64,000 nucleotides of DNA. Origin: Amorphoplanes digitatis (GTDB lineage Bacteria; Actinomycetota; Actinomycetes; Mycobacteriales; Micromonosporaceae). Location: the NCBI RefSeq assembly GCF_014205335.1, contig NZ_JACHNH010000001.1, positions 8,550,501 through 8,614,500 on the forward strand, in the 5' to 3' direction. This document shows, in pieces, positions 38,218-47,837 of this stretch (positions are counted from its first letter, which is position 1; each line of letters opens with the position of its first letter). Both the position numbers and the translations under genes were made by a program. A model generated the notes under the pieces. It did no database searches. It was not told the DNA's origin and saw only the letters and a list, made by a program, of their open reading frames with translations.

Positions 38218-38295
38218 TTTTCAACCTGGCCTCGGGCCAGAGGTATCCGAGCCGTTGACCGCAGCCGGGAGTTGCCGCCCTGGCCACGTTGAAAA
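38218..38295. terminator. Long bidirectional hairpin between convergent genes
   Basis: TTTTCAACCTGGCC (38218-38231) pairs with GGCCACGTTGAAAA (38282-38295) with one mismatch; the 50-nt loop has its own GC stem. U-tracts arise on both strands, so it can terminate both the transpeptidase and the transhydrogenase. Confidence 0.7.
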
Positions 38296-38303
38296 AGGCT
38301 CAG

Positions 38304-39707
38304 TCAGCCGTCGATCCGGGTGATGTTGCGGATCTTGTTGCTCGCGTCCAGCGCCGCGACCTTGTAGGCCTCCGACAGGGTCGGGTAGTTGAACACCGCG
38401 TCGACCAGGTAGTCGACCGTGCCGCCGCAGCCCATCACCGCCTGCCCGATGTGCACGATGTCGGTCGCCGCGGTGCCGAAGACGTGCACGCCGAGCAGCC
38501 TGCCGTTCTCGGGCGAGACGAGCAGCTTGAGCATCCCGTACGAGTCGCCGACGATCTGCCCGCGCGCCAGCTCGCGATAGCGGGCGATGCCGACCTCGAA
38601 CGGGGTCGCGCTGTCGGTGAGCTGGTCCTCGGTCTTCCCGACGAAGCTGATCTCCGGAATCGTGTAGATGCCGATCGGCTGGAGCTCGTGCATCTCGCGG
38701 ACCGGCTCGCCGCACGCGTGCTGTGCCGCGAGCCGGCCCTGCTCCATCGAGGTCGAGGCGAGCGCCGGGAAGCCGATCACGTCGCCGACGGCGTAGATGT
38801 TGTCGACCGCGGTGCGGTAGCTGGTGTCGACCTCGATCCGGCCACGCTTGTCCGCGCTCAGCCCGGCGGCCTCCAGGGCCAGGTCGTCGGTCTGCCCCTG
38901 CCGGCCGGCCGAGTACATGACGGTGTCGGCGACGATCTTCTTGCCGCTCTTGAGGATGCAGAGCGCGGCGGTCTGGTGCCGCTCGACGGCCGCGACCTCC
39001 TCGCCGAAGCGGAACGTCACCGACAGGTCGCGCAGGTGGTATTTCAGCGACTCGACGATCTCGTCGTCGCAGAACTCGAGCATCTTGTCGCGCCGCTCGA
39101 CGACGGTGACCTTGGTGCCGAGCGCGGCGAACATGGAGGCGTACTCCATGCCGATCACCCCGGCGCCGACCACGACCATGCTGCGCGGCACGGCCTGCAG
39201 GTTGATGACGCCGTCGGAGTCGACGATGGTCCGGTCGTCGAAGTCGACGCTGTCCGGCCGGGCCGGCCGGGTGCCCGCGGCAATAATGATCTTGTCGGCG
39301 CTGACCTTGGTGTCGCGGCCACCGCCGCCGTCGATCCAGATCGCGTGCGCGTCGGCGAAGCGGCCGGTGCCGGTCAGCATCGCGACGTGGTTGCGGGCGA
39401 GCTGGTTGCGGATGACGTCGGTCTGGCGTGTGATCACGTGCTGGGTCCGGGCGGCCAGGTCGCTGACCGTGATCTCCTCCTTGACCCGGTAGCTGCTGCC
39501 GTAGAGATCGCGCTGGCTCAGGCCGGTCAGGTAGAGCACGGCCTCACGCAGGGTCTTGGACGGGACGGTGCCGGTGTTGATGCACACCCCGCCGATCATG
39601 TCGCGGCGGTCGATGATGCCGACCCGCTTACCGAGCTTGGCGGCGGCGATCGCGGCCTTTTGTCCGCTGGGCCCGGAGCCCAGTACTAACAGGTCGTAGT
39701 CGTACAC
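38304..39707 (-). CDS. sthA: Soluble pyridine nucleotide transhydrogenase (FAD)
   Basis: 467 residues. FAD motif LVLGSGPSGQKAAIAAAKLG, then CINTGTVPSKTLREAV, where the second redox Cys of lipoyl dehydrogenases is replaced by Thr, as in SthA; NAD(P) loop VVVGAGVIGMEYASMF; C-terminal dimerisation domain. It equilibrates NADPH and NADH. It is alone in its transcription unit. Confidence 0.93.
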   Translation of the reverse strand: MYDYDLLVLGSGPSGQKAAIAAAKLGKRVGIIDRRDMIGGVCINTGTVPSKTLREAVLYLTGLSQRDLYGSSYRVKEEITVSDLAARTQHVITRQTDVIRNQLARNHVAMLTGTGRFADAHAIWIDGGGGRDTKVSADKIIIAAGTRPARPDSVDFDDRTIVDSDGVINLQAVPRSMVVVGAGVIGMEYASMFAALGTKVTVVERRDKMLEFCDDEIVESLKYHLRDLSVTFRFGEEVAAVERHQTAALCILKSGKKIVADTVMYSAGRQGQTDDLALEAAGLSADKRGRIEVDTSYRTAVDNIYAVGDVIGFPALASTSMEQGRLAAQHACGEPVREMHELQPIGIYTIPEISFVGKTEDQLTDSATPFEVGIARYRELARGQIVGDSYGMLKLLVSPENGRLLGVHVFGTAATDIVHIGQAVMGCGGTVDYLVDAVFNYPTLSEAYKVAALDASNKIRNITRIDG

Positions 39708-39740
39708 AGTGACCAGCCTGTCAGGCTCTCACTGCCAGCG

Positions 39741-40292
39741 CTATTGCGCGTTTTCGCACATCACCTTGATCGGAACATCGACGTCCGGCGCGTGCCCGGG
39801 CGGCCAGGGCGAGCCGTAGAGCTCCGCGCACATCACCACGGTCATCCACGGCACCCACGGGCCGCGCAGCATGATCGGCTGGGCGCCCTGGAAGTAGAGG
39901 TTCACGGACCAGTCGAGCGGGTTGGGCTGCACGAGGATGAGGGAGCGGAAGTCGTACGACGCGCCGGCGAGCACCAGCCGCTGACTGGTGACGATCGCGG
40001 CCTGCCGCCCGTCGCCGCGCCAGCCGTCCCGCTTCTCGGTGCTGTGCTCGGTGAAGAAGAGGCCGCCGCTGGCGAAGATGCTGCTGGAGTAGTCCACCTT
40101 GGTGGAGAGGTAGGCGGACACGTCGACGAGGAACGAGCCGTACTGCTTCTCCCCGGCGCCCAGCTCGATCGTCGGCGCCACGGCGGCGGGGTGGCCGCCG
40201 CGCTGCACGAGCCGGACCAGCATGGACATGGAACGCCAGCCCGCGCCGGTCTGCTCGGCGTTGTACACCCGGGTGGACACCTTGGATTTCAC
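39741..40292 (-). CDS. Hypothetical protein
   Basis: 183 residues, predicted soluble, beta-rich (SSSIFASGGLFFTEHSTEKR; AIVTSQRLVLAGASYDFRSL). IVTSQRLVLAG recalls the strand pair of PH-like domains but I cannot assign a family. GTG at 40292 with CAGGGTG upstream is preferred; GTG at 40301 is the longer option. It ends with two Trp-Pro motifs and a C-terminal Cys. It is oriented with the transhydrogenase 33 bp away, so a shared transcript is possible. Confidence 0.6.
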   Translation of the reverse strand: MKSKVSTRVYNAEQTGAGWRSMSMLVRLVQRGGHPAAVAPTIELGAGEKQYGSFLVDVSAYLSTKVDYSSSIFASGGLFFTEHSTEKRDGWRGDGRQAAIVTSQRLVLAGASYDFRSLILVQPNPLDWSVNLYFQGAQPIMLRGPWVPWMTVVMCAELYGSPWPPGHAPDVDVPIKVMCENAQ

Positions 40293-40475
40293 AAGGAACA
40301 CCCTGGCATGCCGAAATAGGCGATGACCAGTTACTTCGCCCGGCGGTGAGCTGAAATGTCCGTAGCGTGGAGGTTAGCTGGCCGAACGTCCGGTGTGTGC
40401 CAACGATGGACGGGACCGCCGATGGGGGACATCCGGCGTGTCAGATTTGATCATCCGGCCGGCGCGTGAATGGCC

Positions 40476-41687
40476 CTACGTGCGGGCGGCCCGGCGCAGG
40501 AACTCGGCGTTGGAGCCGGTCGTCCGCAGGTGGTCGAGGAGCTGTTGCAGGCTCTGCTTGCGGTCCTGAGCGCCCAGCGCCCTGCGGAGCTGGTGCATCA
40601 GGGCCAGCTCGGTCGGCCCGACGAGCGCCTCGTCGTGCCGGGTGCCGGAGCCGGTGACGTCGATCGCCGGGAACAGCCGGCCCTCGGCCAGCGCCCGGTC
40701 GAGCTTGAGCTCGGCGTTGCCGGTGCTCTTGAACTCCTCGAAGATGACGGTGTCCATCGCCGACCCGGTGTCGACGAGCGCGGTCGCGAGGATGGTCAGC
40801 GAGCCGCCGTTCTCGATGTTGCGCGCCGCGCCGAGGAACCGCTTCGGCGGGTAGAGCGCGGTCGAGTCGAGGCCGCCGGACAGGGTGCGCCCGCGGCCCG
40901 GCGCCGCCAGGTTGTAGGACCGGCCGAGCCGGGTGATCGAGTCGAGCAGCACGACCACGTCCCGCCCGGCCTCCACCAGCCGCTTGGCGCGCTCGATCGC
41001 GAGCTCGGCCAGCGCGGTGTGGTCGGTCGGCGGCCGGTCGAACGTGGCCGCGATGACCTCGCCCTTGACCGAGCGCTGCATGTCGGTGACCTCTTCGGGC
41101 CGCTCGTCCACGAGCACGACCATCAGGTGGCACTCGGGGTTGTTGTGGGTGATCGCGTTCGCCATCGCCTGGAGCACCATCGTCTTGCCGGCCTTCGGCG
41201 GCGACACGATGAGCGCCCGCTGGCCCTTGCCGATCGGCATGACCAGGTCGATGACCCGGGTGGTGAGGATGTGCGGCTCGGTCTCGAGCCGCAGCCGCTC
41301 CTGCGGGTACAGGGCGGTCAGCTTGTAGAAGTCGGGGCGGCGGACGGCCTGCTTGGGGTCCTCGCCGTTGATGGTCGCCACCTCGAGCGTGGCCGGCCTG
41401 CGGCCGCCCGGCACGCGGGCGACGCCGGTGATGTGATCACCGCGGCGAAGGCCGTGCTCCCGGAGCTGGCCGGGCGCCACCGCGATGTCGTCGGGGCCGG
41501 GCAGATAGCCCTCGGCGCGCAGCCAGGCCTTGTCGTCGACGATGTCGAGCAGGGCGTCGACCGCGACCTCGGCGCCCGGCGCACCGGGACCGGTGTCGAC
41601 CGGCCGGTTGCGGGGCCCGATGCCGGCGGGCCGGCGACGGGTCTGTGCGGTACGGCGTCCGCCGGAGCGAACGTCGGTGTCAGTCAT
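40476..41687 (-). CDS. rho: Transcription termination factor Rho (short form)
   Basis: 403 residues, near the E. coli length rather than the 600-700 residues of the usual actinobacterial Rho with its long N-terminal insert. Landmarks are the cold-shock-like RNA-binding domain (AEGYLPGPDDIAVAPGQLRE), Walker A SPPKAGKTMVLQ, Walker B VVVLLDSITRLGRSYN, Q-loop LSGGLDSTALYPPKRF and R-loop GSGTRHDEALV. The N-terminal 35 residues are Arg/Thr-rich. GAGGAG precedes the ATG at 41687; the open frame upstream (to 41891) is the leader. It is either a second rho paralogue or a reduced main Rho. Confidence 0.92.
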   Translation of the reverse strand: MTDTDVRSGGRRTAQTRRRPAGIGPRNRPVDTGPGAPGAEVAVDALLDIVDDKAWLRAEGYLPGPDDIAVAPGQLREHGLRRGDHITGVARVPGGRRPATLEVATINGEDPKQAVRRPDFYKLTALYPQERLRLETEPHILTTRVIDLVMPIGKGQRALIVSPPKAGKTMVLQAMANAITHNNPECHLMVVLVDERPEEVTDMQRSVKGEVIAATFDRPPTDHTALAELAIERAKRLVEAGRDVVVLLDSITRLGRSYNLAAPGRGRTLSGGLDSTALYPPKRFLGAARNIENGGSLTILATALVDTGSAMDTVIFEEFKSTGNAELKLDRALAEGRLFPAIDVTGSGTRHDEALVGPTELALMHQLRRALGAQDRKQSLQQLLDHLRTTGSNAEFLRRAART

Positions 41688-42004
41688 GGGGGTACTCCTC
41701 ATTTCGGGGTGCGCGGAAACGCGCGAGCGAGGCTGCGAAAACAACGGGCTGACGCCCTGCGCCTCGAGAAGAAAGAAAACACCGGGGCCGGTCTCGGATA
41801 ACTCGGCTGATTGGGACTCCCGGGGGCGGCTGTGCCGCCTACGCCCAGGTCCCGACTGGTTAAAAGTAGCGCGCCGGAGCGAACGCCACAAGCCGCCGAG
41901 CGGCGATCCCGTTACTCCCCGAATGCGTCCGGCGTCCCGTAAACGCCCTCGTGTCCAGCAAATCGCGTTGAACCACCGCGCGGGCCGGGGACATACTCGC
42001 GCCC
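41688..42004 (-). promoter_or_regulatory. Long leader and divergent promoter region of rho
   Basis: About 200 nt before the rho ATG are pyrimidine-rich on the minus strand (GTGTTTTCTTTCTTCTC) and have an A/T-rich promoter-like block near 41864 (TTTTAACC on the minus strand). YC-rich leaders upstream of rho genes can bind Rho itself and limit their own transcription. No other gene is seen; the plus-strand side carries the promoter of the kinase at 42005. Confidence 0.4.
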
Positions 42005-42880
42005 ATGCTGGATGAGCCGGACGGCCTGGATACCGCCGAACTGCTGGCCGGGCTGGAGCAGGGCTGGGGAATCCGGGCCCGGTCCGCGCGGTACCTGCCG
42101 GTCGGGTTCGGCAGCTACCACTGGACGACGGACGACAACTTCCTGACCGTCGACCGGGTCGGCGACGACCGGGCGTTCGCGTCGCTGCGGCGGGCGCTCG
42201 ACGCCACGCTGGCCCTGCGCCGGGCCGGGCTGGAGTTCGTGGTCGCGCCGCTGCCGGCGCGGACCGGGCCGGCGGCGCTGCGGCTCGGCCACCGCTACGC
42301 CCTCTCGGTGTACCCGCTGGTCGACGGCGAGGCCGGCCACTTCGGACCGCACCGGCCCGAGGACGTACCCGAGGTGCTCGGGCTGTTGGCGCGGCTGCAC
42401 CGCACCGCGGCGCCGGCCGGCGCCGAGCGCCTCGACCTGGCCCTGCCGGGCCGGGCCGGGCTCCTCGATCTCGGCCGGCCGTGGACGGGCGGCCCGTTCG
42501 CCGAGCGGGCGTGGCGGCTGCTGAGCGACAATTCCGTACGCCTGAGCGACATGCTCGCCGAGTACGATGGGCTCGCCGCCAAGGCGGAGGCCACGCCGGA
42601 GAGATGGGTGGTGACCCACGGCGAACCGCATCCCGGCAACCTGATGCGGACCGGGTCCGGCCTGGTCCTCGTCGACTGGGAGACCGTGCGGATCGCCCCG
42701 CCGGAACGGGACCTCTGGCTGGTCGACGACGACCAGGGCGACCCGGCCGCGGCGGCGCTCTTCCGGCTGCGGTGGACGCTCGCCGACATCGCCGGGTACG
42801 CCGCCGAGCTGCGGCGACCGCACGAGGCGACCGAGGACGTCACCGCGTCTTGGACCTACCTGAACAGCTACTTCGCCTGA
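42005..42880 (+). CDS. Aminoglycoside phosphotransferase family kinase
   Basis: 291 residues. It has the APH catalytic region with Brenner motif VVTHGEPHPGNLM (catalytic Asp replaced by Glu), and the metal-binding motif VLVDWETVRIAPPERDLW. The layout resembles APH(9)/choline kinase-like enzymes such as spectinomycin phosphotransferase. The substrate may be an antibiotic or a small metabolite. ATG at 42005 fits the family start. A perfect terminator follows. Confidence 0.82.
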   Translation: MLDEPDGLDTAELLAGLEQGWGIRARSARYLPVGFGSYHWTTDDNFLTVDRVGDDRAFASLRRALDATLALRRAGLEFVVAPLPARTGPAALRLGHRYALSVYPLVDGEAGHFGPHRPEDVPEVLGLLARLHRTAAPAGAERLDLALPGRAGLLDLGRPWTGGPFAERAWRLLSDNSVRLSDMLAEYDGLAAKAEATPERWVVTHGEPHPGNLMRTGSGLVLVDWETVRIAPPERDLWLVDDDQGDPAAAALFRLRWTLADIAGYAAELRRPHEATEDVTASWTYLNSYFA

Positions 42881-42887
42881 ATCGACG

Positions 42888-42919
42888 CCGGCCCGCACCG
42901 CGTACGCGATGCGGGCCGG
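42888..42919. terminator. Bidirectional hairpin terminator
   Basis: Perfect 10-bp stem: CCGGCCCGCA (42888-42897) with TGCGGGCCGG (42910-42919), 12-nt loop, then TTCGTCGTT. It lies between convergent genes ending at 42880 and 42932. Confidence 0.85.
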
Positions 42920-42931
42920 TTCGTCGTTGGA

Positions 42932-44839
42932 TCAGGCGTCGCCCGCGACCTGGAATCCGTACCAGTTCGGATAGTCGCCCCAGGTGCCGTCGGCCTTGAC
43001 GGCGTAGACGGTCAGGGTGACCGGGCCGCTCTGGGTCGGCGTCCACCTGATCGTCGCGCGGCCGTCCTCGTCGGCGGCCACCTCGGTCAGCTCGTCACCG
43101 TCGACGAAGCTGTACCGGTAGGACGCCGTGTCGGTCCGGCCCGGCGGCGGCGAGAACGTGAAGGTCCCCTCGACGCCGACACCCCCGACGGCCGATCCGT
43201 CCTCCGGGTAGAAGTAGACGTCGGACCGCACGCCCGGCCACGGATCGAAGTAGGCGGACCAGTTCGCCGCGGTCGAGACGAAGCCGTTCTCGCTGTGGCT
43301 CCGCACGGTCACCCGGTGCCCGTTCACGTCGCTCGCCCGGAACGAGTAGTAGGCCACCCCGTCCTCGTCGGCGTCCCGCGTCTCGGGCTCGCCGCCGTCC
43401 AGCGTGATCTCGTACTCCCGGACGCCGGTCACCCCGCTTGCGGGAGTGATTTTGAGGAGCACGTCCTGGTTCCACTCCGGCTTTCCGCCCTCGACCCGCA
43501 CCTCCGGCGCCGACCACGGAACGAAGGTCTCGTACTGCGTCTCGGGCGAGACGTTGCCGGCCTGGTCGATCGAGCGGACAGTCAGCCGCTGCGGCCCGGA
43601 CCCCGTGGGGTTGATGGTGACCGTGGCCGTACCGCCGGGGGCGTTGGCCCTGATCGTCCCCGGGAGGGTCAGCGGATCCCTGCACACCAACTCTCCGAGG
43701 TCGCCGCCCCCGCCACAGCTGTTGACGCCGAGGCCGTTCCAGCTGTACTGGAACCCGGCGACGTCCTTGTCGCCGTGACCGGAGAAGGTGAAGACGGCCG
43801 GCACACCGGGCGGTGCGGCCCCGTCGACCGGGTAGTTCGCGGACGTGACCACCGGCGTCGACGGCCTCGTCCTGTCATAGGTGAAGAAGCACTTCTTCGA
43901 CCAGGCCGAGAGCTCGGCGCCGTCACCGACGCGGGCCTGCCACCCGTAGGTCTTGCCGTCGACAAGCACACCCTCCGGCAGATTGACCGTGTTCACCCGG
44001 CCGGATGTACCGTGCTCCTGGGTGTGGACGCTTCTCGCCTCGGGATCCTCCCGCGGCCACACGGCGAACTCCGTCGTGAGGCTGTGCGCGTCGTTCTCGT
44101 CGGCGTCGGTGGCCAGCGCCTGTAGAACGTTGGCGAAACCGCCCAACCGCGGCGGGGGCTTCAATTGGGTACAGGCGAAACCGCCGTTGTAGAGGTGGTC
44201 GCTATCGATCTTCGGCGCCGAGTTGTACTGCATGGAGAGCTGGACGGTGTTGTACCAGTTCAGGCGGCGACCGTAGGCGGCATCGCTCTCGAACTGCGCG
44301 GGAACCCGCAGCTCGAACGTGATCCGCCGCTGCTTGTGCGCAACGGCGTCCTTGACGGCCGCGCCGACCTCGAAGGAGATGGACGCACCGGGGCAGTACT
44401 CCGGCGTCAGGATCTCGTCCAGCTTGGCGATCGGGTCAGGCGTCTTGCGCCAGGTGGGCGTCGCCCCGACGGGCTTCGTCCGCCAGATCTCGATGGCCCG
44501 CTTGGTGCAGTCGGCGGCGGACTGTTCGCGGATGAAGACCGAGCCGCCGTAGACCGTCTTGCCCTCGAACCCGGAGAGGTCGAAGGTGGCGTAGACCCGC
44601 GAGGTGTGGCTCTTGCCGGCGTCGTCCACCCAGGTGCCCAGCGGGAAATGCTCCTCGGCGGCCTCATAGGCCTTTCCCGGCGTGGCGGAGTCGTTCCATC
44701 CGATCTGGACGGAGGGCGGTCTGTCGTAGTGCGGCGCCGCGACGGCGGCGGCCCCGGCGGTGACGACGGTCAGGCCGGTGACGCCGAGCGTCAGCGCAAG
44801 CCCCGCGATCAGGCCACGACGTGGCCAGGCTCGTTTCAT
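42932..44839 (-). CDS. Secreted DNRLRE-like beta-sandwich protein with Ig-like repeats
   Basis: 635 residues with a Sec signal (MKRAWPRRGLIAGLALTLG; cleaved near AVAAP). The N-terminal 180 residues match the DNRLRE/CBM96-type domain (IGWNDSATPGKAYEAAEE, SRVYATFDLSGFEGK). Then come beta-sandwich Ig/fibronectin-like repeats (LTVRSIDQAGNVSPETQYE is typical). The DNRLRE region binds carbohydrate; the rest may be a stalk. GGGGAGGAAG precedes the ATG at 44839. Solitary gene after the terminator. Substrate not known. Confidence 0.83.
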   Translation of the reverse strand: MKRAWPRRGLIAGLALTLGVTGLTVVTAGAAAVAAPHYDRPPSVQIGWNDSATPGKAYEAAEEHFPLGTWVDDAGKSHTSRVYATFDLSGFEGKTVYGGSVFIREQSAADCTKRAIEIWRTKPVGATPTWRKTPDPIAKLDEILTPEYCPGASISFEVGAAVKDAVAHKQRRITFELRVPAQFESDAAYGRRLNWYNTVQLSMQYNSAPKIDSDHLYNGGFACTQLKPPPRLGGFANVLQALATDADENDAHSLTTEFAVWPREDPEARSVHTQEHGTSGRVNTVNLPEGVLVDGKTYGWQARVGDGAELSAWSKKCFFTYDRTRPSTPVVTSANYPVDGAAPPGVPAVFTFSGHGDKDVAGFQYSWNGLGVNSCGGGGDLGELVCRDPLTLPGTIRANAPGGTATVTINPTGSGPQRLTVRSIDQAGNVSPETQYETFVPWSAPEVRVEGGKPEWNQDVLLKITPASGVTGVREYEITLDGGEPETRDADEDGVAYYSFRASDVNGHRVTVRSHSENGFVSTAANWSAYFDPWPGVRSDVYFYPEDGSAVGGVGVEGTFTFSPPPGRTDTASYRYSFVDGDELTEVAADEDGRATIRWTPTQSGPVTLTVYAVKADGTWGDYPNWYGFQVAGDA

Positions 44840-44975
44840 GATTGTCTTCCTCCCCGTTGACCGGCCGTACCCGCGCACACCGGCTGACGAATTTAACTAT
44901 TTTGATGGCCGCCACGACAACGGCCTTTTCGGACGGGATCGCCGACGCGGGGTGCTGGGCGTTACCCTCGCCGCA

Positions 44976-45479
44976 ATGATTGACACCGATGCTGCCGCGG
45001 TCCGCTGCACCCAGCGCGCGTACCTGTACCTGGAGCGTGACGTCGCCACCGGAGATCCGCCGTACACCGCCGACGAGCTGGAGCTGATGGCCTTCGAGCC
45101 GGACGAGGTGACCCGGCTCGCCGGTCTGCGGCCGACCGCCACGTGGCGGCGCGGTGACCCACATCCCCGCTTCCGTACGCCGCGGCGTTTCAGCGGCTGG
45201 CACTACGAGCTTCCGGCCCGCGAAACCCACGTCACCGAGCACGTCCTCTCGGACCTGCTCGACGCCGTCGAGCCGTACGCCGAAGGCCTCGCCGCGGCCC
45301 GCGACGGCCTGGGCCTGCGCGCGGGCATCATGATCCTCATCGAGATGCAGGGCGACCGCGACGAGGACGGCGACGTCTCGGTCTCCACCGCGTCGATCGC
45401 CTACAGCGCCGCCACCCTGCACCGGCTCGCCGCCCTCGACCTGAGCCTGGAACACGACCAGTACGTCCTGGTCGACTGA
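44976..45479 (+). CDS. DUF4279-family protein
   Basis: 167-residue protein of the DUF4279 group (CTQRAYLYLERDVA ... ELMAFEPDEVTRLAGLRPTATWRRGD), thought to be an immunity- or sensor-like small cytosolic protein. ATG at 44976 gives the family start; the upstream frame is antisense to the DNRLRE gene. It ends 9 bp from the convergent large secreted protein. Function unproven. Confidence 0.75.
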   Translation: MIDTDAAAVRCTQRAYLYLERDVATGDPPYTADELELMAFEPDEVTRLAGLRPTATWRRGDPHPRFRTPRRFSGWHYELPARETHVTEHVLSDLLDAVEPYAEGLAAARDGLGLRAGIMILIEMQGDRDEDGDVSVSTASIAYSAATLHRLAALDLSLEHDQYVLVD

Positions 45480-45488
45480 CCGGGCGGT

Positions 45489-47774
45489 CTACGCCGCCTG
45501 GTGCCGGAGCTGGTACTCCGCGGCGGTGCTGCCGGCCTCGAAGATCAGGCTGACCGGGCCGTCCGGCAGCGTGCAGGTCACCGTGCGCTCCGCGGCGGTG
45601 GGGCCGGGGCCGCAGTAGCGGATCCCGTCGGCGCTGTACACCGAGAGCCGGCCGGTCCCCTCGCCCGAGGTGCGCTGCCAGGTGAACGATTCGCGGGCGC
45701 CGTGCTGGTCGGCCGCGATGGTGAGGCACTTCGCGAAGTCGCCACCGCCGGTGGCGAACGTCGCGCCGTCCCCGCCGGGCAGTGCCGGGCAGGACGGCGG
45801 GCCGTCGACCCGGGCGTACGCGGCCGCGAAAGTGCCGGGCACGTCGCCCTCGTTCTCCCGGTGCACGACCGTGAACGGCGCAGTGCCGGTCAACGGGCAG
45901 CTGTACTGGCTCAGCGCCCACGACGTGTCGCAGAGGTAGGTGCCGGCGGCGTCCACGACGTACCCGAACGGCCGGGACGAGTCCCGGGCGTCGGTGGGCT
46001 GGAGCTGGACCATCTTGGCGCCGACCGGCAGGGTCAGCTGCCGGCACAGGTATTGTCCCGGCGCGGTGAAGGTCGCCGTGAACGACGTGCCGGCGTCCTG
46101 CGGGCAGCCGCTCGGCGTGTACGGCAGGAACGCCGTCGCGTAGGCGAAGTCGTTGCCCAGCACCGAGTTCACCGCCCCGCCGTTGAGCACCATCGTGTAC
46201 CGCCCCGCCGCCGGGAGCTCACAGTGGCCGCCGCTGACGCAGACCCGGTGCCCGGTGCCGTCGTAGACCGACGCGCCCGTCTCGTAGTTCTCGTCGTCGT
46301 ACGCCCGCGCGAGGTAGACGCCGGGCTGGGTGACCGCGAGGATGCGGCAGCGGATCGGGCCGATCGCCCCGGCCGGCGCACCGTTCCACGCGCCCGGCCG
46401 GATCATCGGGCAGCCCGCCGGCTGCGACAGCCGCCGCACCTGGAGACGGTAGGTGAGGTCGGTGTCCTCGGCGTCGAAGGTGTCGAGGTACGAGACCACC
46501 CGGTACGTGCCGGTGGCCGACAGCACGCAGCCGTCCTCGTCCTCGCTGCGTTCGGTGCAGACCTGCTCACCCGCGGCGTTCACCAGGAAGCTGCGCACCT
46601 CGTTGTACTGGTCGGGCGCCCGGTACACGATGACCCGGTCACCCGCGGTGGCCGCGAACGGCTGGCAGTTGGTCTGCACTGCCGAGGTCTGGTGCACGAC
46701 CAGCGGGTCCGGCGCCCAGGACAGTGAGGTCGCCCGGGCGCAGCCGGCGTTGGCGCTCACCCGCGCGGCGGCGATCTGGTAGTTGACCTCTTCCCAGCCG
46801 TCGTTGCTCGTGATGACCGAGTAGTCCCCGGCCGCCAGCACGCACACCTGCGTGTTGTACTCCTGGCAGACCTGCTGCCCGGCGGCGTCGAGGAGACGCC
46901 AGTTGATCGACTGCCCCTGGTAGATCCGGATGGCGAGGCTGCCGGCCTCCGCCAGTCGCACCTTGTGGCAGGCGATGCCCTCCTGGGTGGGGATCGTGCC
47001 TTTTCCGGCGTTCGCGCCCGGGTCACCGAACGGTGCCGGGCGCAGGGTCTCGCAGCCGGCCGGGTTCGACAGGCGGGTCATCCGCAACGTGTACGGGGTG
47101 GCGGCGCCGTAGCTCTCGTACAGATTGAGCCGGTACGGCCCGGCGGTGTTCAGCGTGCAGTCAACGGCATAGCGCACCTGGCAGACGTGCTCGCCCGCGG
47201 CGTCGATGATCGAGCCCTGCACGTCGCCGGCCGCGCGCGGCGACCAGAGGTGCAGCAGGCTGCCGACCGGCTGGTTGAACCGGTAGCAGTCGCCGGCCGA
47301 CCCGAACTGGAGGTCCCGCGTGACCCCCGCCGAGGCGAACGAGAAGTCGGCGTTCGTCAGCGCGGTGCAGCTCGACGGCGTACGCCGCGACTCAACGGAG
47401 AACGTGTAGTCGCCGCTGTCCTGGAAGTAGAGGAAGACGACCACCTTGTAGGTGCCCGCGCCGGCGAGCCGGCATTGGCCGGCGTCGGTGCCGACGAAGC
47501 AGACCTGCGCGCCGGTCGGACCGAAGATGTGCGCCTGGAGGCTGCCGCCGCTGCCCCGGGTGAGCATCGTGTAGGCCACGTCGTTGGCCCGGGTGGTGCT
47601 GAAGAAGTAGACGTCCTCCCGATCACCGGTGATCGAGGGACAGCTGAAGACCTTCCCGAAGGCGAGCGTGCCTCCACAGACCTCGTCCGCGGACGCCGCG
47701 GGCGACGTGCTCGCGAGCGTCGCGACGGCGACCGCCAGAGCACAGATCATGGTGAGGACGCGTGAACGGAACAT
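45489..47774 (-). CDS. Secreted 761-residue protein with seven Cys-paired beta repeats
   Basis: Sec signal MFRSRVLTMICALAVAVAT (cleavage near SPAASA), then about seven repeats of roughly 100 residues. Each repeat holds a Val-Cys, 5-15 residues, Cys-x-Leu, and Gly-x-Tyr pattern: QVCFVGTDAGQCRLAGAGTY, HVCQVRYAVDCTLNTAGPY, QVCQEYNTQVCVLAAGDY, and later copies. The pairs would form disulfides in stacked beta-sandwich modules. Function not recognised; an extracellular adhesin or stalk is likely. Convergent with the DUF4279 gene. Confidence 0.78.
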   Translation of the reverse strand: MFRSRVLTMICALAVAVATLASTSPAASADEVCGGTLAFGKVFSCPSITGDREDVYFFSTTRANDVAYTMLTRGSGGSLQAHIFGPTGAQVCFVGTDAGQCRLAGAGTYKVVVFLYFQDSGDYTFSVESRRTPSSCTALTNADFSFASAGVTRDLQFGSAGDCYRFNQPVGSLLHLWSPRAAGDVQGSIIDAAGEHVCQVRYAVDCTLNTAGPYRLNLYESYGAATPYTLRMTRLSNPAGCETLRPAPFGDPGANAGKGTIPTQEGIACHKVRLAEAGSLAIRIYQGQSINWRLLDAAGQQVCQEYNTQVCVLAAGDYSVITSNDGWEEVNYQIAAARVSANAGCARATSLSWAPDPLVVHQTSAVQTNCQPFAATAGDRVIVYRAPDQYNEVRSFLVNAAGEQVCTERSEDEDGCVLSATGTYRVVSYLDTFDAEDTDLTYRLQVRRLSQPAGCPMIRPGAWNGAPAGAIGPIRCRILAVTQPGVYLARAYDDENYETGASVYDGTGHRVCVSGGHCELPAAGRYTMVLNGGAVNSVLGNDFAYATAFLPYTPSGCPQDAGTSFTATFTAPGQYLCRQLTLPVGAKMVQLQPTDARDSSRPFGYVVDAAGTYLCDTSWALSQYSCPLTGTAPFTVVHRENEGDVPGTFAAAYARVDGPPSCPALPGGDGATFATGGGDFAKCLTIAADQHGARESFTWQRTSGEGTGRLSVYSADGIRYCGPGPTAAERTVTCTLPDGPVSLIFEAGSTAAEYQLRHQAA

Positions 47775-47837
47775 GGTTTCCCCCGTGGCCCCGCCCGACG
47801 CCGATGCCCCGAACGGCCGGGGTCAATATATGACGGG

